A stretch of DNA of 20,468 bases from Kiritimatiellia bacterium. GTDB taxonomy: Bacteria; Verrucomicrobiota; Kiritimatiellia; RFP12; UBA1067. The translations under genes and the position numbers were made by a program. The notes under the pieces are model-generated. The model saw only the letters and a program-made list of their open reading frames with translations, was not told the DNA's origin and searched no databases. Every line of letters begins with the position of its first letter. The stretch's first letter is position 1. This document shows, piece after piece, positions 6,406 through 13,956 of this stretch. The stretch spans positions 1 through 20,468 of the forward strand of contig JAKSOY010000057.1 of assembly GCA_024405255.1 (NCBI GenBank), in the 5' to 3' direction.

Positions 6406-9164
6406 TCCCGGGGACAGGCCCCCTTTGCCTGCAAACGTCGGATTCGCGCGACGACGAGAACGACAAGGAAACCACCGAGGAGAAGCAACAGACCTGGCGC
6501 ATCGCCCGAACTCGGTTCCTCGAAGTCGAACGACTTGTTTCCCATCAGCGCCTCCATCTCCTTTTGCTTGAGGGCCTTTTCCTGTGCCGACGTCTCGACG
6601 GCCAAATAGGCGCTTTGCGTCGTCAACACGCCCGTCCGCCGCGTACCGTCCAGCAGCTCTTTCCGCACGTCCAGCGCCGGTTTGCGGAATGCCTCGTTCT
6701 CACGCGCCCAGAGCTTCGCCCCGTCGGACCACGCGCTACTGTCCTCTTCTGCGCCTTTCACTTTCGCGAAGACCAAGGCCCCCTCGCCCCTGCGGTACGG
6801 CACCGCCACCTTACCGCCCGCCTCCGTCGTCCAAAAGTACCATCCGTCGACCGGACGATCCCCAAACGCCGCCACGCCCGGGAATTCGCGTCGAAGCGTC
6901 GCGAGGAACGACTCCGGCACATGCTGCGCCGTCAACACGCTGAAGACCTCATTCGTGGCGGGGGTCCGCGTATGCTTGCCGTCCTTGTACACATGCCGCT
7001 CGGGCACAAAGCGCTTGAATTCAAAAGTGGGGACCCGAACAAGCGCATTCGTCGTCAGCGCATTGGCCTGCGTACGCACAAACCGGCGCAGGTCGCTCTT
7101 GAATGTCGGGTCGTCGAGCGAAAAGCGTTTGACCTCGCGATCCTGCACCACCTTGACGAGTTCATTCGTATGGGAGTTCATGCAATGGGACGAAAGGAGC
7201 GTCACCGCCGCATCCTTCGCCGTCACGAGTCCCGAGCACAGTCCACTCCACACCTGAAAAGTGCCCCCCACGGCCTTCTCGCCGATCCAGATCGGCCCGT
7301 CGAGCGGGCCACACGCCGCCGCCGTACGCAAGGTGATCTCCACATCACGGCCCTGCTCACCCACCGGGAAGATCTTGAGCGTGCCGCTCGTCGGCGTATC
7401 GAGCGTGATGATCGACGGATCGCGCCGTTGTTCGGTAATGTGACGGTAGACGAACTCCGCCGCCTTGCGTTCGCTCGCCCGCGCCGTCTTCCACGTGCCG
7501 TCGTCCATCTTAAGGCGCATTCCTTCGATCCACACGCCGGCCGGCAGACGGAACGGTGCGATGAATTCCTGATCGCGGGGAGGCGACATCTTGTCCGTCA
7601 AATCCTGCTGGGCGTGGACCTTCAGGAGATACAGTCCCTCTCCCTTCGAGTCGCAGGTCGCCGAGAAGAGCCGCGTCGTGGGCGGGCGTCCCATCGAACG
7701 CAATTGATTGCGGTTGCCGCGCCGCCCCTCGTTGGCGCCGAACAGGCCCGCCGCGAAGAAATTGCGGCTCCGATTCCAATCGAGTTGCTCCTTGGTGAGC
7801 TTCTTGTGGAGGATGCGCTGATTGAGTTCCTGCCGTAGCGCATCGGCCATGTAGAGGCCGTCGTAGACGCGGAAGGTCCGCCACGCCGAGAGGAACGGGA
7901 TTTCCGCGCCCTCCGCGAAGTCGTTGGCGTTCTTGACGATGCGTTCGGCCTGCCGCTGCGAGACGGGGAGTGGCGCCGGCGGCGCGTCGAAGTCCTCCTC
8001 CGTGTGCCATTTGACGAGCGCCTTCAACCCGGCACGCTCGATCTCCACGTCCACCACGAACCCGGTCGGGATGACCAGGAAGCCGAGTACGGCGAGAACC
8101 AGCAGCCGCCCTTTCGAATAGGCCCCGCGAAGAACCTTCCACGAATTGTAGACGTCGGCCGTATAGTACCGGAAGAGCAGCGTCGGGGCGAGAATGAGGA
8201 ACCCCATGCCCATCGCCAGAATCGCAATGATCGCGAGCGGCAAGAACGGAACGAACAAAAGGAAGAAATAAAGAACAAAAGGCGCCATCGACAATTTCAG
8301 GAACCAGAGCGCCAGCCCGGCGCGCGTCGGCTTCGTCGGCAGCAGCATCGCCACCGTCGTCACCCCCGAGAGAATCCACGGCAACGGATTCGCGAAGTCG
8401 GCCGGGAACGGAATGCGCTGATTGAGGGCGAGTCCCAGCCACGGGAGAAGGAGTCCGAAAATGAGCGCCCCGACAATCCGTTTGGCATCCGCGTTCCGAT
8501 TCCCCAGCCGGGTGCCGATCAAATGAAGGAGACGGCAGAGACCGACAAACAAAACCAGCAGACCGACGACGACGCCGACGGCCATCAGATGGGCCAACAC
8601 GGCCTCCGCCGTCTTCGAAGCTGTCCAATCACCCCGTCGCGACAAAGAGTGCGTGAAATTCAAGGCTTGAACAATCCCATAGACAACCAGCGGCCCGAAG
8701 ACGACAAGACCCGCCGAGAGCGCGATATCCTCCCCTAGCCCCATCTTCCAATTCGCCGTCGCCAGCCGGGCCACGCCGGCGAAGATCGGCGGAACAATGC
8801 CGATGAAGTACGAGAGGAAGGCGGTCGGGCCGATGATCCAGGAATCGACCTTGCCCGTCGCTTTTCCGATAAGCGGACACGAGAAATAGGCGAAGACAAC
8901 GAGGAAGAACGCAAAGGCGAGCTGCGTGCCCACGCCGATGCGTTTCGGGCCGACCATCAACCGCAACGCCGCCGCCACGGGAATCGCCACGGCGGCGCCC
9001 AGCGCCACCAGCATCTGCGTGCCAAACGGCTTATCCAACGCCTCGACCGTCAGCCAATAGATGTAGCCGAGCGCCCCGATCGCAAAAAACGGGAACACGA
9101 TGTGCGTCAATACGAAAGTGAGCGGATGGGCAAACAGATTGACTTCTTCAGTTTTTTCTTCCAT
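6402..9164 (-). CDS. Polytopic VIT-domain protein with C-terminal exosortase sorting signal (MSEP-CTERM / XrtN-VIT type)
   Basis: A 920-aa protein. The first 380 or so residues hold about 11 hydrophobic helices. A soluble part follows with a VIT domain near residues 500-610, marked by FIAPFRLPAGVWIEG and ERKAAEFVYRHITEQRRDPS. The C-terminus is tripartite: a Pro/Glu/Ser motif FEEPSSGDAPG at 881-891, a hydrophobic helix of about 15 residues, and a basic cluster ARIRRL. This is the layout of a PEP-CTERM-like exosortase signal. Large polytopic proteins of this size sit beside exosortase K (MSEP-CTERM protein) or exosortase N (XrtN system VIT protein) and are thought to be their dedicated substrates; which of the two this is I cannot decide by eye. 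The start overlaps the exosortase gene by 17 bp and has GGGAGG at 9171-9176. The function beyond being sorted is unknown. Confidence 0.85.
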   Translation of the reverse strand: MEEKTEEVNLFAHPLTFVLTHIVFPFFAIGALGYIYWLTVEALDKPFGTQMLVALGAAVAIPVAAALRLMVGPKRIGVGTQLAFAFFLVVFAYFSCPLIGKATGKVDSWIIGPTAFLSYFIGIVPPIFAGVARLATANWKMGLGEDIALSAGLVVFGPLVVYGIVQALNFTHSLSRRGDWTASKTAEAVLAHLMAVGVVVGLLVLFVGLCRLLHLIGTRLGNRNADAKRIVGALIFGLLLPWLGLALNQRIPFPADFANPLPWILSGVTTVAMLLPTKPTRAGLALWFLKLSMAPFVLYFFLLFVPFLPLAIIAILAMGMGFLILAPTLLFRYYTADVYNSWKVLRGAYSKGRLLVLAVLGFLVIPTGFVVDVEIERAGLKALVKWHTEEDFDAPPAPLPVSQRQAERIVKNANDFAEGAEIPFLSAWRTFRVYDGLYMADALRQELNQRILHKKLTKEQLDWNRSRNFFAAGLFGANEGRRGNRNQLRSMGRPPTTRLFSATCDSKGEGLYLLKVHAQQDLTDKMSPPRDQEFIAPFRLPAGVWIEGMRLKMDDGTWKTARASERKAAEFVYRHITEQRRDPSIITLDTPTSGTLKIFPVGEQGRDVEITLRTAAACGPLDGPIWIGEKAVGGTFQVWSGLCSGLVTAKDAAVTLLSSHCMNSHTNELVKVVQDREVKRFSLDDPTFKSDLRRFVRTQANALTTNALVRVPTFEFKRFVPERHVYKDGKHTRTPATNEVFSVLTAQHVPESFLATLRREFPGVAAFGDRPVDGWYFWTTEAGGKVAVPYRRGEGALVFAKVKGAEEDSSAWSDGAKLWARENEAFRKPALDVRKELLDGTRRTGVLTTQSAYLAVETSAQEKALKQKEMEALMGNKSFDFEEPSSGDAPGLLLLLGGFLVVLVVARIRRLQAKGACPRD

Positions 9165-9630
9165 CTTTTACCTCCCGAAAAGAATGATACCAAATGTACG
9201 CAAAAACAGGCAAGAAAAATGCGATACCCACGAGCAGATGGACGACGGGCGCCTGGTTTTTGGGGAAGACCGACTCCACCGGCACGAGGGCGATGACGCG
9301 AAGCGAGTTGACAACGAGCGCAAGGGTCCAGGCCTCGACTGCGGAAAGGACCACCCGGAGCCACCCGCACGGGCGAAGGAGCCGCGCCGTGAGGAGAACC
9401 GCAAAAACGAGCGAAAAGAAATCAGTCGCGGCGCACGCACGCGTCACAGCCAGCGTCACGCCTCTTGCCGTAAAAACAAGCGTGCCGGTTTCCAGCGGCA
9501 CGCCATAGTAGAACGCGGCGACCTCCGCAGGAACCCGGCAGAACGATACAAGCACAACCGAATCCGGCAAAAAATCCAGAATCAATTTCGTCGTCAGGCA
9601 AACCGTAAAGAATATCGCCAACCGTTTCAT
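9148..9630 (-). CDS. Small exosortase (XrtK/XrtN-like transpeptidase)
   Basis: A 160-aa integral membrane protein with about five hydrophobic segments. It carries the exosortase catalytic triad in order: Cys66 in AVTRACAATDFFSLVFA, Arg111 in LALVVNSLRVIALVP and His131 in APVVHLLVGIAFF. Exosortases cleave PEP-CTERM-like C-terminal signals and anchor or release the protein at the outer surface. The compact size and the overlapping neighbour, a large polytopic protein with its own C-terminal signal, fit the exosortase K or N type, which serves one adjacent substrate. The frame stays open upstream to 9738, but residues before MKRLAIFFTV derive from a recombined LamG fragment, so ATG 9630 is preferred although its ribosome site (GGTAAG) is weak. 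Confidence 0.85.
   Translation of the reverse strand: MKRLAIFFTVCLTTKLILDFLPDSVVLVSFCRVPAEVAAFYYGVPLETGTLVFTARGVTLAVTRACAATDFFSLVFAVLLTARLLRPCGWLRVVLSAVEAWTLALVVNSLRVIALVPVESVFPKNQAPVVHLLVGIAFFLPVFAYIWYHSFREVKDGRKN
9171..9189 (-). promoter_or_regulatory. Strong ribosome binding site and possible -10 box for the VIT-domain gene
   Basis: On the minus strand GGGAGG (9171-9176) lies 6 bases before the ATG at 9164 and fixes that start. Just upstream, TGGTATCAT (TATCAT at 9184-9189) repeats the extended -10 seen at three other genes of this window, so the gene may have its own promoter inside the end of the exosortase gene. The ribosome site is firm; the promoter is tentative. Confidence 0.6.
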
Positions 9631-9639
9631 CTTACCGCA

Positions 9640-9737
9640 GAAGTAGTACCCATCGTTCCATTTGACACACGCTTCCTTGTCGAAGGCGGCCGTGACTTCA
9701 TTCTGACCCAGCGGCATCGAATCATTGGTTACGGTCA
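9640..9737 (-). pseudogene. Internal fragment of a LamG/autotransporter-repeat paralogue
   Basis: About 95 bp reads NDSMPLGQNEVTAAFDKEAC and then VKWNDGYYF. The same segment occurs near the C-terminal end of the two large paralogues at 11505 and 17456, with roughly 90 percent identical bases to the former. Homology begins abruptly at GAAGTAGTACCC and ends close to the stop of the AAA/PD-(D/E)XK gene. The last 44 residues of the parent gene are missing, so this is an internal piece left by recombination. It is in frame with the exosortase gene and could extend that protein by up to 36 residues if a GTG at 9738 were used. Confidence 0.8.
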
Positions 9738-11309
9738 CCGCCCCGATAGAGATTCGATAGCCGGCTTATCCAGGCTACGCGTTTCGGGATTGTAGTTGCA
9801 GCCGATCAGCCACACTGGACGCGAATCATCTTTGTAGGCGTCGGCATAGCCACGCGATTTGATCTGCTCGAGCGCCTCCGCGGACGACTTCGCGTACTTG
9901 AACTCGAAGAGATAAACCCCGTTCGGCAGCTCCAGGACCGCATCCGCCCGCCCGAGGTGGTTTTCATGCTCGCCCTTGATCTTCGCCCCGAGGAAGTGGC
10001 AGTAGAGCTGGAAGAACCGCTTCGCCTCGGCCTCGCTCGCGAGCTTCCACTCGTGCGGAATGCGAGCGAAACAGGCAACGAGCGACTTCTCCAGGACGAA
10101 ATCCATGCCGTTCGCCAGCAACTCCTCCCGCGCCATGTCGGCATCGGCGACGAAGTCGTCGCATTTGTTGCCGAGCAGGTTGGCGATCGTCCCGTTCAAG
10201 ACGGAATCCATCACCTCCTTGTTGGGCACGCGAAGAACGATCATCCCGCTGGACGTCACCGTGTCAATCGTCAAATAGCCCGTCTGATAGAGCAGCGACA
10301 CCAGGCTCACCGTCGGCTGGTCGGACGAATCAAGCCGCGAACGCACCACGCGCACACCGTTCCAGTCGGTGATCAGCTCCTTCGACTCGCGGATCTCCCG
10401 CACCGCCGCCGAGGCAAGCCCTGTCGACTCCCAGTAGTTCTCCAAAGAATGGTTGACGAGGGCCTTACCGAACGAAACGGGATTGCAGACCCGAATTTCA
10501 CTCAAATGCGAGAACCGGTACGAGTCGTACCAGTCGAGAAGCTGCTTGAACATCGCCTCGTAAGTGATGCCCTTCTTGTCCGCGAACGCCTGGATGTGCT
10601 CGTGGAAGTTCGTCTCGATTTCCTCCGGCGTGTAGCCGCAGAGTCGCGCCGCACGAGAGTCCATCGTCAGGTCCGTCGGATTGTTGAGGCACGAGAAGAG
10701 CGAAATCTTCGTGAAGCGCGTCACCCCCGTCGCCATCAGAAACCGGATGCGCTTGACATTCGCCTTGAGGACGAGGAAGAACTGGTGCATCACATCCCGG
10801 AACGCCATCAGCTTCTCGGGGTCATTGATGAATCCGTTCACCGGCGCATCGTATTCGTCGACGAGCACGACCACCTGCTTCTTCTCGGTTGTCTCCGCGA
10901 CATGATTGATCAGATTCTCAAAATTGTCTCCGCTGGGGATGGATCGATCGAACGGCACGCCGAAATTCTGTGCAAGGTTCGAGATGATATCCTCGAGCTT
11001 CACCTCCAGAATCTCGGGCGTGGAGGCGACGACCTTGGAAAGGTCAAGATGAATGACCGGATAAACGGGCCAGTCATAGTCGCTCCGGCCGATGAAAGTG
11101 TCCTTGAAGAGCTCGCGCCGCCCCTGGAATATCTCCAACAGCGTGTCGATCATGAGCGACTTCCCGAAGCGCCGCGGACGCGACAGGAAGAACTGGCTCG
11201 CGGCAGGATCGGAGATAAGCGCATAAAGCGCGTCCGTCTTGTCGACGTACACAAGACCTTTTGAGATCAGGTTCTCAATGCCTGGATTATCTGTACAGAT
11301 GCCCTTCAT
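9735..11309 (-). CDS. AAA-ATPase-like / PD-(D/E)XK nuclease protein, copy 1
   Basis: A 524-aa protein of the AAA-ATPase-like (PF09820) plus PD-(D/E)XK (PF08011) architecture. The N-terminal half has the unusual P-loop SRPRRFGKSL (residues 43-52) and a Walker B segment VVVLVDEYDAP (146-156). The C-terminal nuclease fold has GRADAVLEL with Asp456, then YLFEFKYAK with Glu469 and Lys471. These genes are widespread and often multi-copy; a mobile-element or defence role is suspected but not shown. The ATG at 11309 has no ribosome site but sits 8 bases after a TATAAT box, so the mRNA may be leaderless. A nearly identical gene enters at the right edge. The 3' end abuts a LamG fragment, whereas the 3' end of copy 2 abuts a heptamer array. 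Confidence 0.9.
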   Translation of the reverse strand: MKGICTDNPGIENLISKGLVYVDKTDALYALISDPAASQFFLSRPRRFGKSLMIDTLLEIFQGRRELFKDTFIGRSDYDWPVYPVIHLDLSKVVASTPEILEVKLEDIISNLAQNFGVPFDRSIPSGDNFENLINHVAETTEKKQVVVLVDEYDAPVNGFINDPEKLMAFRDVMHQFFLVLKANVKRIRFLMATGVTRFTKISLFSCLNNPTDLTMDSRAARLCGYTPEEIETNFHEHIQAFADKKGITYEAMFKQLLDWYDSYRFSHLSEIRVCNPVSFGKALVNHSLENYWESTGLASAAVREIRESKELITDWNGVRVVRSRLDSSDQPTVSLVSLLYQTGYLTIDTVTSSGMIVLRVPNKEVMDSVLNGTIANLLGNKCDDFVADADMAREELLANGMDFVLEKSLVACFARIPHEWKLASEAEAKRFFQLYCHFLGAKIKGEHENHLGRADAVLELPNGVYLFEFKYAKSSAEALEQIKSRGYADAYKDDSRPVWLIGCNYNPETRSLDKPAIESLSGR

Positions 11310-11317
11310 TTGCAGAC

Positions 11318-11346
11318 ATTATACCAAATCCACCGCCCTTTGACCA
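11318..11346 (-). promoter_or_regulatory. Promoter of AAA/PD-(D/E)XK copy 1
   Basis: On the minus strand, TGGTCA (11341-11346, 4 of 6 bases of the -35 consensus) is followed after exactly 17 bases by a consensus TATAAT (11318-11323) in the extended form TGGTATAAT. Transcription would begin 1-3 bases before the ATG at 11309, and no Shine-Dalgarno sequence is present, which suggests a leaderless message. Confidence 0.7.
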
Positions 11347-11355
11347 CGAGCAAAT

Positions 11356-11387
11356 CTAGGTTTTAGGTTTTAGGTTTCAGGTTTTAG
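11356..11387 (-). repeat. Inverted heptamer array (left arm of a long hairpin)
   Basis: Read on the plus strand, TTTTAGG units follow one another in 7-bp register (one variant TTTCAGG), which is CCTAAAA on the minus strand. The reverse complement pairs with the first 32 bases of the array at 11417 at 27 of 32 positions, leaving a loop of about 29 bases. It lies in the 195-bp gap between the AAA gene and the 788-aa secreted-protein gene. Confidence 0.8.
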
Positions 11388-11416
11388 TCCGCACGACCGC
11401 CGCGAACGAACTACCC

Positions 11417-11500
11417 CCTAAAACCTAACACCTAAAACCTAACCCCTAACCCCTAAAACCTAACTCCTAAAACCTAAAACCTAATCCCTAAAACCTAACC
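11417..11500 (+). repeat. Array of 12 CCTAAnn heptamers in exact register
   Basis: Twelve consecutive 7-bp units each begin CCTAA, with only the last two bases varying (AA, CA, CC, CT or TC). AA is the commonest ending, in six units. There are no insertions or deletions over 84 bp. The last 36 bases (11466-11501) are identical to 20060-20095. The array ends 4 bp before the stop of the 788-aa gene. It resembles the short tandemly repeated heptamers of cyanobacteria in size, but not in sequence. Confidence 0.9.
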
Positions 11501-11504
11501 CGTA

Positions 11505-13871
11505 CTACCGAACGATAATAAGGACTTCCGGTTGCTGTTTGATAAAGATACCGTCCGTTCTTTCAACCAGGGCAAACCCCTTGAATCGCATCGCCGGCGA
11601 CAAGGTGAACGTGGTGTTCGCGGGACGCGTCTCCCACGTGAAGTAGTACCCATCGTTCCATTTGACACCCGCTTCCTTGTCGAAGACGACCGTAACTTCA
11701 TTCTGGCCCAACGGCATCGAATCATTGGCACTGGTGACGCCCTGGTCGAAGGTGCCGTCCGCAACCCGGGTACCGCCCGTGTAGGTCTGGTTCAGGACCA
11801 TCGTCCGATAGACGCCCTTGCCCGACTTCACCAGCTTCGCACTTCCCCCAATCACCACACCCGTGTTCACGCATGTCACGCCTTTCGGGACCTCCACCCA
11901 CAACTCGCCCGACGTCCCCGACGCCGGAACCACCGCGCCCGCATTGAATGAGCCCGTACCCTGCTTCTCATGGAAGTTTCCATTCACCTTGTCGTAGAGA
12001 CCGAGGACACCATCAGAGGACCGCTTCGCCGGCACGAAATCGCGCACCAGCTGCGCCCCGCCGCCCGTCCAGAACCGGGCCGCATACAGCCGCATCCTGG
12101 AAAAGTAATTTGCCGTGCCATCGTAGTTCATGGAGAAAATATACATGTTCAATCCCGTATCGTATTCGCCGGCAATGTCGCCGTGATGGGCATGCAGACC
12201 GTTCATGTACGTGTTCTGGATGCCGTCGCGCATGCGATTGTAGCCGACATACCGTTTATTTTGCACGAAACCGTCGTTCGCGTGATGACCGTAGTTGTCG
12301 CCACCCTTGAACGCATTGTAGCCAAAGCAAACGCTGTTGTGGACCGCCCAGAACGGCAGGAAGCGCATGCCCCCCTTGCGGGATCCCACCACGCACAAAT
12401 CGTAGGCCATGGATTGAACCCCCATCATGTCGATTTCCACCGTGGCACCCGGAGCTCCGGTCACGCCGGTATTGATGTAGTTGCCCCCAGTCGACTCGAT
12501 GTAGTCAAGCGCCTCGTAGCCGGCCACGGCGAACGGACGATCCGTGATCGCACCCGTGCCCGTCAGTCCCGCCAACTGCAGCTTCCAGCCATTCAGATTG
12601 AGATTGCCCTCGAACGGCACCGACCCGAACACGCGCCAGTCACAGTTACCAGCGAGATGCGCACCATCGCAGACGATCTTCGCCGCACCGAGCGTATCGG
12701 ACGCGTTCGCCCAGCACGCATTGACTGTTCCGCTGAAATGCACCTCGGTGGTGCTGACCGGCACCGCCTGCACGCCAACGCCAATGACGTTGGTGGAACA
12801 CCAGTTGGCGGCGTTGGCGAGATCCCCGTCCCCGCCGACCCAGTAGGAGACGACCGGAATCATGAGTACTTCCGGGGGAAGAAATGCGTTCACCTCCGAC
12901 ATCGCCCGCACTACGCCGCTGCGTCCCTGTTTCGGTTCTTCGAACTCGCCCACATCGAACTTGTACGAACTACCATTTTTGAAGACTCTCCCCGAAACTT
13001 CATCATAGAGCGCGCCATCGCCATCCACATAGACTGGGCGATAATTACGCACCAATACGTCGCCGTTCCCGTCGTCCCGCCAGATCTTCATGTCGAAGAG
13101 CTGCATCTTCCCGCCGCTACTCGCGCTACTACCGTCATGGTTGCAGAAAACATACATGCTCCGTCCAGTAGTGGCACTCGAATTCGAAGTATTAAAACTG
13201 CACATTTGCGTACCATTAACCACGACTTGCCGCAAGTTGTTTTTCATTGCAGAGACAACATGGAAAGGAGTGTGGGAAGCTGTTTGCCATTTAGCTGCAG
13301 AATCGAAATAATTCCAGTAATCCCCCAAACCAAAGCCAAACGATATATAACCCGTTCCAGCCGAATGCACATAACCTACATGGAATCTGCCGTTTGTGCC
13401 GTTACGCGCCCCTAAAAAAATACTGTCAGCTCCTTCGAGCCAGACAATGTTGCACTCCATTGTGATTCCCAACTTGCCTTCGATCTCAGTGTCGATGAAC
13501 TGTCCACTAGTTCTATTAGAGGCAATGTACTTTAATTCCCGTGCGTAGGGCAGATTCTCGGTCTCGAGCAGGTAGAAGCGATAGTACTTATTCGAGAACT
13601 TGTAGCTCGGCATGGAAAAGGTGTAAGTCGTCTGGTTATCAGCGATCGGACCTATCTGCTCGAACGAATCCCAATTGTACTTGTCATCGCCGCCGTTGGT
13701 ACTACCGTAGGCCACGCAGAGCGTGTAGTTGGTGCCGTTGGGCTCACCAAAGGCCAACGTCACATCTGCATTAGCGCCAATCGAGACCACGGACACCGTC
13801 CGCGCCCATCCCGTCGCCGCGGTCGCGCAAACCGCCGCCATCGCCAACTTCTTTATCGTCTTCATATTCAT
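11505..13871 (-). CDS. Secreted LamG-like protein with autotransporter-type repeat (paralogue A)
   Basis: A 788-aa protein starting at ATG 13871, preceded by GGAAAGAG. The signal peptide ends near ATGWA/RTVSV. Residues about 27-108 form an N-terminal module shared with the three neighbours. A first LamG/jelly-roll-like module follows (about 110-300: QFIDTEIEG, FLGARN, MKIWRDDG, DGALYDEVSG), then a linker opening SYWVGGDGDLANAANW (about 342), a second LamG-like module (about 450-650: YINTGV, VVGSRKGGMRFLPF, YAARFWTGGG, GLYDKVNGNF), and an autotransporter-associated strand repeat KLVKSGKG...QTYTGGTRVADGTF (about 681-704). The tail reads DGIFIKQQPEVLIIVR and stops. There is no PEP-CTERM helix or beta-barrel domain, so anchoring is unexplained. 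LamG folds usually bind glycans or proteins; the ligand is unknown. The bases coding for LamG module 1 are AT-richer than the rest. Confidence 0.85.
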   Translation of the reverse strand: MNMKTIKKLAMAAVCATAATGWARTVSVVSIGANADVTLAFGEPNGTNYTLCVAYGSTNGGDDKYNWDSFEQIGPIADNQTTYTFSMPSYKFSNKYYRFYLLETENLPYARELKYIASNRTSGQFIDTEIEGKLGITMECNIVWLEGADSIFLGARNGTNGRFHVGYVHSAGTGYISFGFGLGDYWNYFDSAAKWQTASHTPFHVVSAMKNNLRQVVVNGTQMCSFNTSNSSATTGRSMYVFCNHDGSSASSGGKMQLFDMKIWRDDGNGDVLVRNYRPVYVDGDGALYDEVSGRVFKNGSSYKFDVGEFEEPKQGRSGVVRAMSEVNAFLPPEVLMIPVVSYWVGGDGDLANAANWCSTNVIGVGVQAVPVSTTEVHFSGTVNACWANASDTLGAAKIVCDGAHLAGNCDWRVFGSVPFEGNLNLNGWKLQLAGLTGTGAITDRPFAVAGYEALDYIESTGGNYINTGVTGAPGATVEIDMMGVQSMAYDLCVVGSRKGGMRFLPFWAVHNSVCFGYNAFKGGDNYGHHANDGFVQNKRYVGYNRMRDGIQNTYMNGLHAHHGDIAGEYDTGLNMYIFSMNYDGTANYFSRMRLYAARFWTGGGAQLVRDFVPAKRSSDGVLGLYDKVNGNFHEKQGTGSFNAGAVVPASGTSGELWVEVPKGVTCVNTGVVIGGSAKLVKSGKGVYRTMVLNQTYTGGTRVADGTFDQGVTSANDSMPLGQNEVTVVFDKEAGVKWNDGYYFTWETRPANTTFTLSPAMRFKGFALVERTDGIFIKQQPEVLIIVR

Positions 13872-13924
13872 AAACAACTCTTTCCTTTTTCCAATCGTCC
13901 GCTCACCGTGTTGGGCAGTCGGAC

Positions 13925-13952
13925 ACTAAAAGCTAACACCTAAAACCTAGCC
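13925..13952 (+). repeat. Short degenerate CCTAAnn heptamer array (4 units)
   Basis: Four units in exact 7-bp register: ACTAAAA, GCTAACA, CCTAAAA and CCTAGCC. It ends 4 bp before the stop of the 166-aa gene, the same position that the 84-bp array takes relative to paralogue A. It looks like an eroded copy. Confidence 0.65.
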
Positions 13953-13956
13953 CGCG

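Noticed and set aside
6309..7838. Long plus-strand open frame of about 509 codons opposite the VIT-domain gene
   Set aside because: It is Arg-rich and lacks any motif, and the opposite strand encodes a clear VIT-domain protein with a ribosome site. High GC keeps the antisense frame open.
9148..9738. Using the GTG at 9738 as the exosortase start
   Set aside because: The extra 36 residues come from a LamG paralogue and have no membrane or exosortase character; ATG 9630 starts directly before the first helix.
9957..11264. Plus-strand frame of about 435 codons opposite AAA copy 1
   Set aside because: The minus strand carries an unmistakable P-loop and nuclease motif; the plus frame is a shadow.
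11417..11500. Heptamer array considered as CRISPR or as a telomere-like end
   Set aside because: There are no spacers of 25-40 bases, so it is not CRISPR. The unit resembles eukaryotic telomere repeats only in size and base mix, and the array is internal, short and flanked by bacterial genes.
11970..13415. Long plus-strand frame opposite the 788-aa secreted protein, and a similar one at 15394-16710
   Set aside because: Both lack recognisable domains, and composition is His/Arg/Ile-rich as expected for antisense of these genes, whose real frames have signal peptides and LamG-like motifs.
13902..13926. GTCCG...CGGAC stem between paralogues A and B
   Set aside because: Five paired bases around an 18-base loop is too weak to call.
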